Source of the DNA: Caldilineaceae bacterium
GTDB taxonomy: Bacteria; Chloroflexota; Anaerolineae; Caldilineales; Caldilineaceae
Direction of reading: 5' to 3'
Length of the DNA stretch: 16,978 bases
NCBI GenBank assembly: GCA_026645575.1
Contig: JAPKMW010000161.1
Coordinates: forward strand, 1 to 16,978
Shown here: one piece after another, positions 1 to 6,719 of the stretch
How the letters are laid out: the number at the start of each line of letters is the position of its first letter
How positions within the stretch are numbered: the stretch's first letter is position 1
The notes under the pieces: model-generated
What the model was told of the DNA's origin: nothing
Seen by the model: only the letters and a program-made list of their open reading frames with translations
The model's database searches: none
Program-made: the position numbers and the translations under genes

Positions 1-9
1 AAATCGTCC

Positions 10-40
10 GGGGCAAGATTCCCCTCTTAAATCTTGCTCC
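10..40 (+). terminator. Possible hairpin terminator of an upstream gene
   Basis: An 11-bp inverted repeat (arms 10-20 and 30-40, one G-T pair) encloses a 9-nt loop and is followed by a weak T-rich stretch (TTTCCC). It could end transcription of a gene lying to the left of the window. The T tract is poor, so this is only a possibility. Confidence 0.3.
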
Positions 41-75
41 TTTCCCTGTCTAATTCCCTTATCCTGTCACGAATG

Positions 76-114
76 GACTTTAGTCTTTGTACCGGTTAGG
101 GGAAGACTAAAGTC
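76..114. repeat. Perfect 12-bp inverted repeat, intergenic
   Basis: The arms gactttagtctt (76-87) and aagactaaagtc (103-114) are perfect reverse complements around a 15-nt loop. The repeat lies about 45 nt upstream of the first gene. It has no T tract. It could be a dispersed intergenic element or an operator-like site for the downstream regulator. Copies elsewhere in the genome cannot be seen from here. Confidence 0.6.
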
Positions 115-157
115 TGTACTACCGACTTAACGCGTCTTGTAGAAGAGTGATCCGACG

Positions 158-1591
158 ATGATCCGACGACGTTTCGCTGCCATGCCCGAAGACGAAGTGT
201 TGGCCTATCTGACCAATGGGCAGAATGACCATGTCGCCTTTCTGCCGGCCAGTGTCAAACATGAGAGCATTGCCGAGACGCTGGCGGCCATGGCCAATGC
301 CAATGGTGGTCTACTCTTCTTGGGGGTGACAGCCAAAGGAGCGCCACAGAAAAATGCGAATTTGGCCGCGCTACGCGAAGCTGTGGTCGAGGCCGGGCTG
401 TTGACCGACCCGCCGCTGATCCTGCCGACGCCCCACTGTGCGGCCTGTAGCGCCGGCGAAGTGGTGGTGGTGCAAGTGCCGCCGGGGCTGCCCCATCTGT
501 ATAATTTGGGTGGGCGCTATGTCACCCGCACCGCTGGCCAGAATCGACCCTTGACCACCGGGGAGTTGCGCCGCTTATTGTTGGAACGGGGTGACAGTGG
601 TTATGAAAGCCAACCGGCGCCAGAGGCAACCCTTGATGATCTCGATCAGCAATCGGTTGAGCGCTACCTGAACCGGATTGCGGTGGCCCCGACTGATGAT
701 CCGGTGGCGGTGTTGGCGGCGCGTGGCTGTCTCAGCAAACAATTGGGCGCCGACTGGACGCCAACGGTGGCGGGCGTTCTGCTCTTTATCCGCGAACCGC
801 AGCGCTTTTTCCGCAATGCTGAGATCATCTGTGTGCGCTATGCCGGCGCCACCATGAGCGACGAGTTTGTGCGCCAGGACATTGGCGGCACACTGGCCGA
901 CCAGATCCGCCTGGCCGAAGCGTTTGTCATCACCAACATGCAGCGGGGAATGCGCATTGTCGGGATGCAGCGGGAAGAGACCACGGCCTATCCGCTGCCG
1001 GTGGTGCGCGAGGCGATTGTCAACGCCATTGCCCATCGTGATTACAGTATTCGCGGCGAGGGTATTCGTCTCCTCATGTTCAGTGACCGGTTGGAGATCT
1101 ACAGTCCAGGGCGGTTGCCCGGTCATGTGACGTTGGAAAATCTCAAGGATGAGCGCTACAGTCGCAACGAAGCGATTGTAGCCGTGTTAAGTGATTTGGG
1201 CTATATCGAGCGGCTGGGCTACGGTATCGACCGTATGATTGCGACCATGGCCGAGGCCGGTCTTCCTGAACCAATCTTTGAAGAGACGACCGCCGGTTTT
1301 CGCGTCATTCTCTACGCGGCAGCCGAAGAACCCGCAAGCACGGCGGCTCCCCCTGTCTCATCGACGCCGGCAGCGCCTGGACAACAGTGGCCGTTGGGCT
1401 ATTTAAATGAACGGCAGGAGCGTGTGCTGGCCCATCTGGCAACTAATGGGCGTATCACCAACAGCGACTATCAGGCGCTGGTCCCCGATGTCAGCGCCGA
1501 AACCATTCGGCGCGACCTGGCAGACTTAGTGGAGAAGAATTTGTTGATCCGCATCGGCAGCAAGCGGGCGACCTATTATATTTTGAAGTAG
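158..1591 (+). CDS. AlbA_2/Schlafen-type ATP-binding transcriptional regulator with C-terminal winged helix
   Basis: This 477-aa protein has the architecture of RecG-like or Schlafen AAA_4-like putative regulators. Residues about 15-140 form the AlbA_2 domain, with the typical [16 protein letters not shown] stretch (47-62). Residues about 275-385 are a GHKL-type ATPase region (HATPase_c_4): [12 protein letters not shown] at 285-296 matches the N-box, followed by IYSPGRLPG and a GYGIDRM motif near 354-360. An Ala/Pro-rich linker (389-410) leads to a DeoR-like winged helix (416-477, with [12 protein letters not shown] as recognition helix). The usual Gly-Glu of the AlbA_2 start is Gly-Gln here (21-22). 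Proteins of this type are usually annotated as transcriptional regulators or ATP-binding proteins, and the ligand and targets are generally unknown. The start at 158 follows a weak purine stretch (gaagagtga). The ATG at 182 is an alternative. It stands alone, followed by a hairpin. Confidence 0.88.
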   Translation: MIRRRFAAMPEDEVLAYLTNGQNDHVAFLPASVKHESIAETLAAMANANGGLLFLGVTAKGAPQKNANLAALREAVVEAGLLTDPPLILPTPHCAACSAGEVVVVQVPPGLPHLYNLGGRYVTRTAGQNRPLTTGELRRLLLERGDSGYESQPAPEATLDDLDQQSVERYLNRIAVAPTDDPVAVLAARGCLSKQLGADWTPTVAGVLLFIREPQRFFRNAEIICVRYAGATMSDEFVRQDIGGTLADQIRLAEAFVITNMQRGMRIVGMQREETTAYPLPVVREAIVNAIAHRDYSIRGEGIRLLMFSDRLEIYSPGRLPGHVTLENLKDERYSRNEAIVAVLSDLGYIERLGYGIDRMIATMAEAGLPEPIFEETTAGFRVILYAAAEEPASTAAPPVSSTPAAPGQQWPLGYLNERQERVLAHLATNGRITNSDYQALVPDVSAETIRRDLADLVEKNLLIRIGSKRATYYILK

Positions 1592-1594
1592 CGG

Positions 1595-1662
1595 GTGTGC
1601 AAGTGGCCGGTGGCAGGTGACGATATTCTGTACCTGCTACTGGCTACCTGCCACCTGCGCAC
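1595..1662. repeat. Nested inverted repeats between regulator and thiolase
   Basis: An inner stem pairs 1603-1618 with 1632-1647, 16 bp with three G-T pairs, around a 13-nt loop. An alternative outer stem pairs 1595-1607 with 1650-1662 with two mismatches. The sequence is built from repeats of ggtggcaggt and its complement. It starts 4 nt after the stop codon of the regulator, so it may act as a terminator, but no T tract follows. It could equally be a dispersed intergenic repeat. Confidence 0.55.
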
Positions 1663-1678
1663 GTTCATAGGAGAGTTT

Positions 1679-2842
1679 ATGCGTAGTGTTTCCATTGTAG
1701 GCATTGGGCAGTCGCCGGTAGGTGAGTTGTGGAACCGGTCAGCGCGCCAGATTGCGGCGGATGCCGTGGCGGCGGCGATGGCGGATGCTAACATCGAGAC
1801 GGCGGATGCCCTTTATCTGGGCAATATGTTGAGCGGGAGTCTGCTCAATCAAGAACATCTGGCAACGTTGGTGGCCGATTACTGCGGCTTGACCGGTATT
1901 GAAGCGGCCAAGATCGAGGCGGCCTGCGGCAGCGGCGCGGCGGCTTTGCGCGTCGGCATGATGGCGGTCGCCAGCGGTTTTCATGATGTGGTGATTGTCG
2001 GCGGCGTCGAGAAGATGACCGACACGGTGGGCAAGGATACCACCGCCGGGTTGGCGACCGCCGCCGATGCTGAGTATGAGGCGTTGCATGGCGTCAGCTT
2101 TGTCGGTCTCAACGCATTGCTCATGCAGCGCTACATGTACGAATACGATGTGCCAATTGACGCCTTTGCCGGCTTTAGCATCAATGCCCACCGCAACGGC
2201 GCTAACAACCCGAACGCCATGTTCCAGGAAGCGGTGACGTTGGAAGAGTATGTCAAGGCGCCAGTGATTGCCACGCCGATCAACATACTGGACAGCAGCC
2301 CGGTCTGTGATGGCGCCGCCGCTGTCGTACTGGTGGCAACGGACCAGGCCCATCGCTTTACCTCCGGTCGTCACCGGGGCGCAGTGCAGATTCTCGCCAG
2401 CGCCGCTGCAACTGACACCCTGGCCGTTCATGATCGGCGCGACCCGCTCTGGCTGGAAGCGGCCCACGCCAGCAGCCAAAAGGCGTATCGCCAGGCGGGC
2501 GTCACCCAGGCCGACATCGACTTGTTTGAGGTGCATGACGCCTTTACGATTATGAGTGCGCTCAGTCTGGAAGCCACGGGGTTTGCCCGGCGCGGCGAAG
2601 GCTGGCGCATGGGACATGAGGAAGTGATCGGCATTCACGGCGAACTGCCGATTAGCACGATGGGCGGCTTAAAAAGTCGGGGCCATCCAGTGGGGGCGAC
2701 TGGCGTCTATCAAATTGTTGAAGTGGTGCAACAGTTAACCGGCAGCGCCGGTGTCAACCAAGTGAAAAACGCCCGCATCGGCATGGCGCAAAATATTGGC
2801 GGTAGTGGCGCCACCATCTTGACACATATTTTGGGCGTCTAA
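1679..2842 (+). CDS. Thiolase (archaeal/SCP-x-like acetyl-CoA C-acyltransferase)
   Basis: This 387-aa thiolase-fold enzyme would condense or cleave acyl-CoAs in the cytoplasm. The nucleophilic cysteine is C83 in EAACGSGAAAL. His286 (EVHDAFT) and His336 (KSRGHPVGATG) complete the usual active site. The C-terminus reads GMAQNIGGSGATI (368-380), where degradative thiolases have a second catalytic Cys in CxGGG. That Cys is absent, as is common in archaeal-type and SCP2-type thiolases. The start at 1679 is chosen because AGGAGAG lies 3 nt upstream and the protein then begins MRSVSIVGIGQSPVG, the normal thiolase N-terminus. An open frame back to 1595 runs through a repeat and is not a real extension. 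Archaeal-type thiolases usually sit beside a DUF35 zinc-ribbon/OB protein and sometimes HMG-CoA synthase, and neither is here. The exact substrate is unknown. Confidence 0.9.
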   Translation: MRSVSIVGIGQSPVGELWNRSARQIAADAVAAAMADANIETADALYLGNMLSGSLLNQEHLATLVADYCGLTGIEAAKIEAACGSGAAALRVGMMAVASGFHDVVIVGGVEKMTDTVGKDTTAGLATAADAEYEALHGVSFVGLNALLMQRYMYEYDVPIDAFAGFSINAHRNGANNPNAMFQEAVTLEEYVKAPVIATPINILDSSPVCDGAAAVVLVATDQAHRFTSGRHRGAVQILASAAATDTLAVHDRRDPLWLEAAHASSQKAYRQAGVTQADIDLFEVHDAFTIMSALSLEATGFARRGEGWRMGHEEVIGIHGELPISTMGGLKSRGHPVGATGVYQIVEVVQQLTGSAGVNQVKNARIGMAQNIGGSGATILTHILGV

Positions 2843-2892
2843 GTTGGTTTCGACAAGCTTAACCAACGGTGGTTGAGTTTGTCGAAACCAAC
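2843..2892. terminator. 25-bp inverted repeat between convergent genes, likely bidirectional terminator or repeat element
   Basis: The arms 2843-2867 and 2868-2892 are reverse complements at 22 of 25 positions and directly adjacent. The repeat starts right after the thiolase stop and ends 7 nt before the histidine kinase stop on the other strand. It contains gtttcgacaa and its complement ttgtcgaaac. Position between convergent genes suggests a shared terminator. There is no T run, so it may instead be a dispersed palindromic repeat. Confidence 0.6.
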
Positions 2893-2899
2893 CAGCCAA

Positions 2900-5086
2900 C
2901 TAACTAACCAACATCTGCCGTACCTGCTGAACCAACGATTCAGCCGTATAGGGCTTGGCGAGGAAGGGGACGGCAAGGCCATTATCTAGCTGGGTATTGA
3001 CTTCCGTTTCACTATAGCCCGATGTAAAGACCACTTTCACCGCCGGCTCGATCTGGCGTAGCACTTGGTAGGTCTGCTTGCCATTCATCCCCGGCATCTT
3101 CATATCCAATAAGACGACACCCACCTGATTTTGCAAACGGCGAAATTGTTCGATCCCTTCTGGCCCGCTGGCGGCGGTAACAACATGGAACTGTTCTTCT
3201 GTCAGTACATCCTGGACGACTTCTCGTAGCGTTTCTTCATCATCGATCACCAATACAAGCGGGCGCGCTTCTTGCTGGGGGAAGGGCGCAGCGATTGTTG
3301 CATCCACGTCAACTGATTGTGGTGGCAAGGCGGGGAGGAAAATGGTAAAGGTCGTGCCATGACCGGGTTGGCTCTGTACTTGCAAGGCGCCCTGATGGGT
3401 GCGAATAATACCAAACGTTGCTGCTAGCCCCAGTCCGTGGCCTTTGGGCTTCGTGCTGAAGAAGGGATCAAAAATACGACTGAGGACGCTCGGCTCCATG
3501 CCAATGCCGCTGTCAGTAATTTGTAGCACGACATAGGGGCCAGGCGTCACAGCACCGATGATGTAGCTTTGATCAATATCTGCTGGGGTGATCTGTTGGT
3601 AATGGGTGGCAATGTGAATGGCGCCCCCCTTTTCTCCTAGCGCTTCCACCCCGTTGATAAAAAGATTCATCACAATTTGTTGAAGTTGTCCGCGATCGGC
3701 TTCGATGAAAGGAAGCTGTTGATCCAGCGCCAAGTGGAGTTGCGCCTGGCTGGGTAGCGCCACCTGCATAAGCGAAGTTGTATCGCGAATCAATCCATTC
3801 AAATCCAAGTGGGTAATTTGAAATTTCCCTCTGCCGGCGTAAGCCAGCAGTTGGCGTGTTAGATCGGCGGCTCGTTCGGCGGATAAGATCACTTTGTCGA
3901 TGTTATCCGCCGCCGGTAAACTTCTCGTCAATTTTTGTTTAGCCAACGAGGCTTGCCCCAAAATGCCGGTGAGTAAGTTATTAAAATCATGGGCAATCCC
4001 GCCGGCTAGAATCCCTAAGCTTTCCAACTTTTGGGCTTGTCGCTCTGCCTCTTCCTGTTGTTTATCGACAGTAATGTCACGCAGGATCACCTGAACTTCT
4101 GCACGCCCTGTTGGTAGAATGCGCGCTTCAAAGTTACGAGGATTTTTGCTGGTTTCATCATAGAATTGATGCTCTGTTAACTGTTCCTGCTTGGTTGCCA
4201 ACGCCTTTTGGATCGCCGCAACAATGGGTTCAACAACATGGAGGGGAAAGATCTCGGTAATATGTTTGCCAATCAATTTCTCGGCAGTAAAGGGGATGAC
4301 AAAATTTTTGGGTGGCTTTACATCAGTGATGACGCACCCCTGAGTCAAGCGAAAAACCGCATCAGGAATTGTATCCAAAATCGTGCGTAACCGTTGTTCG
4401 CTATGGCGCAGCCCTTCGGCAATGCGCACTTGTACCCGGAAGAATTGATAGATCACATAAGTAGTCAACACAATCATCAACATGACCATAATACTGGCGC
4501 CGGTTAAGAGGCCGTTAAGCTGTTGCGCCGACCCCGCCCACGCCAAAAGCTGATCCTCGAAGGCATGATGGCTCACCGACACCATTTCATTGAGCAACTT
4601 TTCAGCATCTTGCATTTTGGCGATAATGGCAACCGGTTGCCCCTGGTCTGGGCCGATCGCTACCCACTGATCCAGTGCTGGCTGCAACGCTTCCCAGCGC
4701 AAGCGGTATTTACTTAACAAAGCTTTTGCCTCTTGGTTTGTATCCCCCAGGTGACGTGGATTCTCTAAAACTCGGATACGACTCCAGACCAGATCCCGTT
4801 GCGCTTTAATCTCAGCACGATCAAAGGATTCGCTACTGCTCATCAACAGCGCTTGCAACCGTAGATGCTCCCGTTGTAACTGTGCGGTATGGCGTACAAC
4901 ACCGTGGCTGAACCGGTAGAGCGCAACCTGCTGTTGGTTGGCAAACTGGCGATTGAGTTGGAGCGCTAGTCCCAGCATGGTGAGCAACAAAATGACCATC
5001 GGGGTGATGAGCAGCAGCACGCGCGGCAGCGCAACCGCATTTTGGCGCAAGAGGAACGATTCGAGCAACGCATTAAATTTCTTCAC
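2900..5086 (-). CDS. Membrane hybrid sensor histidine kinase/response regulator with PAS domain
   Basis: This is a 728-aa inner-membrane kinase. TM1 is about residues 23-44 and TM2 about 193-216, so residues 45-192 form an extracytoplasmic, mostly helical sensor domain. A PAS domain follows (about 230-340). The HisKA H-box is LAGGIAHDFNNLL with phosphoacceptor His366. ATP-binding boxes are N (NLFINGVEAL, 474-483), G1 (DSGIGM, 525-530), F (FDPFFSTK) and G2 (GHGLGL, 549-554). A C-terminal receiver domain (about 608-728) has acidic D615/D616, phosphoacceptor D661 (LLDMKMPGMNG), T688 and K711. There is no DNA-binding output domain, so phosphate must pass to an unseen partner or act by phosphatase control. 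The start is a GTG at 5086 with no strong ribosome site, 14 nt after the stop of the lipoprotein gene upstream, so translational coupling is likely. The neighbour suggests that the lipoprotein feeds the signal to this kinase. Confidence 0.94.
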   Translation of the reverse strand: MKKFNALLESFLLRQNAVALPRVLLLITPMVILLLTMLGLALQLNRQFANQQQVALYRFSHGVVRHTAQLQREHLRLQALLMSSSESFDRAEIKAQRDLVWSRIRVLENPRHLGDTNQEAKALLSKYRLRWEALQPALDQWVAIGPDQGQPVAIIAKMQDAEKLLNEMVSVSHHAFEDQLLAWAGSAQQLNGLLTGASIMVMLMIVLTTYVIYQFFRVQVRIAEGLRHSEQRLRTILDTIPDAVFRLTQGCVITDVKPPKNFVIPFTAEKLIGKHITEIFPLHVVEPIVAAIQKALATKQEQLTEHQFYDETSKNPRNFEARILPTGRAEVQVILRDITVDKQQEEAERQAQKLESLGILAGGIAHDFNNLLTGILGQASLAKQKLTRSLPAADNIDKVILSAERAADLTRQLLAYAGRGKFQITHLDLNGLIRDTTSLMQVALPSQAQLHLALDQQLPFIEADRGQLQQIVMNLFINGVEALGEKGGAIHIATHYQQITPADIDQSYIIGAVTPGPYVVLQITDSGIGMEPSVLSRIFDPFFSTKPKGHGLGLAATFGIIRTHQGALQVQSQPGHGTTFTIFLPALPPQSVDVDATIAAPFPQQEARPLVLVIDDEETLREVVQDVLTEEQFHVVTAASGPEGIEQFRRLQNQVGVVLLDMKMPGMNGKQTYQVLRQIEPAVKVVFTSGYSETEVNTQLDNGLAVPFLAKPYTAESLVQQVRQMLVS

Positions 5087-5100
5087 GAAGCACCCATTGT

Positions 5101-5679
5101 TTATTGAATATCAATGGCTTTGATCTGCCAAATCCATTTGCGCTGCACAGCCAGCAATTCAAATTGGTATTGATCAACAGGATAGACCAGCATGGCCGGA
5201 CCGCGATAATCGGGCTGCATATAAACACCGTCTGCCTGCAAGGCAAATAGAATGGGATACTGATAAAATTCGGCCACGGGAATAGCGATCTTATAGTCAT
5301 TCAGTGCCGTCAGTTGCACCATGGTAGCATCATCAGCGACCTGCCAGAGCGCCAACAGATCGCGCATGAGGACGCCGCGATAGCGAATGGAGCGTTGTTC
5401 AAAGGGATCGGTGACGGTGTATTCAGCCAGCCCAACAGCCTCAATTGTGGGAAGATCCATCAAGATCGCATTGTCATGATTCACATTCTTAATCTTACCG
5501 GTGACAGTTAAGCGCAGATCCTGTTCGGGTTCAGGAATGGCAACGCCGGGCTTCAAGGTCGCTTCCGCAACCACTGTGTAAGCATCTTCAAAGGCCGGCT
5601 CTGACTTACAGGATAGTAGGAATAGGGCAATCATGACAAGGAAGTAGCGAAACGATAAGCATGTACCATAATTTGACAT
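5101..5679 (-). CDS. Lipoprotein with sulfite-oxidase-like (pterin-binding, PruR-like) fold
   Basis: This is a 192-aa protein. An N-terminal signal (residues 1-23) ends in the lipobox LLSC with Cys24, so the mature protein is a lipoprotein outside the cytoplasm. Residues about 54-188 resemble small Oxidored_molyb/SUOX-fold proteins: RYRGVLMRDLLALW (100-113), ALNDYKIAIPVAEF (125-138), and an ADGVYM...RGPAMLVYP block (149-167). The only cysteines are C7 in the signal and the lipidated C24, so the molybdenum-ligand Cys of true sulfite oxidases is missing. Such catalytically dead relatives include PruR of Agrobacterium, a periplasmic pterin-binding partner of a signalling protein. The start at 5679 is chosen because AAAGGA lies 6 nt upstream. 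A further in-frame ATG at 5712 has no such site and would lengthen the signal peptide. It is co-transcribed with the kinase downstream. PruR homology is judged by eye. Confidence 0.75.
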   Translation of the reverse strand: MSNYGTCLSFRYFLVMIALFLLSCKSEPAFEDAYTVVAEATLKPGVAIPEPEQDLRLTVTGKIKNVNHDNAILMDLPTIEAVGLAEYTVTDPFEQRSIRYRGVLMRDLLALWQVADDATMVQLTALNDYKIAIPVAEFYQYPILFALQADGVYMQPDYRGPAMLVYPVDQYQFELLAVQRKWIWQIKAIDIQ

Positions 5680-5865
5680 AAACAATCCTTTTCCGGTTTG
5701 GGTGGAAGTCAATGATACACAATTTAACGATTCGTTTTATAGCTTAAGTTTCTCAAACTTTGATTATATATGCAAATCTTGTTATGTGCATCCGTGCTTT
5801 AGCGGAGTTCTTTTTGTAAAAGGTGGAAACAATGGTTACCGGCACAATTGCCGTAAGGCAGAGTT
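5680..5865 (-). promoter_or_regulatory. AT-rich leader/promoter region of the lipoprotein-kinase operon
   Basis: This gap between ssb and the lipoprotein holds no convincing gene. It is clearly more AT-rich than its flanks. On the minus strand a TATAAT (5763-5768) about 85 nt before the lipoprotein start is a possible -10 element, but no good -35 is seen at the right distance. A small inverted repeat lies at 5840-5853. Confidence 0.3.
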
Positions 5866-5904
5866 AAAGAAAAAAAGTGCGCCGCACCCAGGTACGACGC
5901 ACTT
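5866..5904 (-). terminator. Rho-independent terminator of ssb
   Basis: On the minus strand a 10-bp stem with one mismatch (arms 5895-5904 and 5875-5884) and a 10-nt loop is followed by a long T run (TTTTTTTCTTT, 5876 to 5866). It lies about 110 nt after the ssb stop codon and insulates the operon downstream. Confidence 0.85.
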
Positions 5905-6014
5905 GCAATAAATCATCAATTAGAGAAGTGTTGGTGACTCAATTCACCGAAAATGTGGTTTTACACAAGGGGTTAAAGAGTAAGGCAGGTTTGCTTGCTA
6001 GGCCAACAAACCTA

Positions 6015-6431
6015 TTAGAAGGGAATGTCTTCATCATGTACTTCAGCCGCACCTGCCGGCGCCGACGCTGAATGACCGACAGGAGCGCCCATAGCGCCAT
6101 CGCCCCGTTGGCCCAGGAAACGCACGCTCTGCGCCTTGACTTCCAGTGATGCGCGCGGATTGCCGTCGCGGTCGTTGAAGACCCGTGCTTCCTCCACTTC
6201 ACCAATCACCATCACTTGTCGGCCTTTGGAGAGATATTGGGTTACCGTTTCGGCTTGTTTGTTCCAAACCGAGACACGAAACCAGGTGGTCTTATCCTGT
6301 CGCTGACCATCCTGCCCGGTCCAACTGCGATTGACGGCAAGGCTAAAGCTGGCAACTGCCACACCGCTGGGGGTGTAACGCATTTCCGGATCATTCCCCA
6401 GATTACCAATCAAAATAATTTGTTGGTACAT
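6015..6431 (-). CDS. ssb: Single-stranded DNA-binding protein
   Basis: This is a 138-aa SSB that binds ssDNA as a tetramer during replication, repair and recombination. The OB fold covers residues about 1-107: IILIGNLGNDPEMRYTPSG near the start, the aromatic TTWFRVSVW with Trp50 and Trp56, and GRQVMVIGEVEEARVFNDRDG (70-90). A short Gly/Ala linker ends in the acidic tip DEDIPF, the standard docking site for repair and replication partners. Length and features are complete. GGAGA lies 6 nt before the ATG. It is monocistronic: a TTGACA/TACAAT promoter and a probable SOS box lie upstream and a strong terminator lies downstream. The usual neighbours rpsF and rpsR are absent, so this is a stand-alone ssb, possibly one of several copies. 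Confidence 0.97.
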   Translation of the reverse strand: MYQQIILIGNLGNDPEMRYTPSGVAVASFSLAVNRSWTGQDGQRQDKTTWFRVSVWNKQAETVTQYLSKGRQVMVIGEVEEARVFNDRDGNPRASLEVKAQSVRFLGQRGDGAMGAPVGHSASAPAGAAEVHDEDIPF

Positions 6432-6472
6432 AAAATTCTCCTCTCGCTTCCCATTGCATGCAAAGTTGATCT

Positions 6473-6501
6473 ATTGTACTGTGGATTAGTGATTCTGTCA
6501 A
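6473..6501 (-). promoter_or_regulatory. Sigma-70 promoter of ssb
   Basis: On the minus strand, TTGACA (6501-6496) and TACAAT (6478-6473) are separated by exactly 17 nt. This is a full-consensus -35 and a five-of-six -10. The expected transcript start is about 35 nt before the ssb ATG. Confidence 0.85.
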
Positions 6502-6520
6502 TTAACCAGAACACCAAATA

Positions 6521-6534
6521 CGAACAAGCGTTCT
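6521..6534. promoter_or_regulatory. Probable LexA (SOS) box upstream of ssb
   Basis: The 14-mer CGAACAAGCGTTCT matches 13 of 14 positions of the Gram-positive SOS consensus CGAACRNRYGTTYC, with the core GAAC-N4-GTTC. It lies 20 bp upstream of the ssb -35 element. Whether this organism's LexA uses that motif cannot be seen here. Confidence 0.5.
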
Positions 6535-6562
6535 GTCCAGCAACGGGCTAACTTCCCTTACC

Positions 6563-6587
6563 ACCAGCTTATCTGGACGAAGCTGGT
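6563..6587. repeat. Short inverted repeat between ssb and lutA
   Basis: The arms accagctt (6563-6570) and aagctggt (6580-6587) form a perfect 8-bp stem with a 9-nt loop. It lies between two divergent transcription units. No T run follows. A regulatory role for lutA is possible but unproven. Confidence 0.35.
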
Positions 6588-6719
6588 AAACCATGCGATA
6601 ATAGGAATGATTGGTTTATTGAAGCAGCGCCTTCGGACCATCACTTACCCTTTGCGGCTCACAAACCGGTAAGGCGCAGTGCGGATTGTTACTTTAGGAA
6701 TAATGAACGTAGCGTTGGT

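Noticed and set aside
1595..1678. N-terminal extension of the thiolase by 28 codons
   Set aside because: It runs through an inverted repeat and has no ribosome site. The ATG at 1679 has a strong one and gives the normal thiolase N-terminus.
1739..2638. Minus-strand open frame of 299 codons opposite the thiolase
   Set aside because: It is antisense to a gene with clear catalytic motifs, and its composition is typical of a reverse-complement shadow.
5101..5679. Functional molybdenum oxidoreductase
   Set aside because: The mature protein has no cysteine other than the lipidated one and is far shorter than YedY/MsrP or sulfite oxidase, so Moco catalysis is unlikely.
5702..5911. Small plus-strand open frame of 69 codons between the lipoprotein gene and ssb
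   Set aside because: It runs through the ssb terminator and the AT-rich leader, and has no ribosome site or family likeness.
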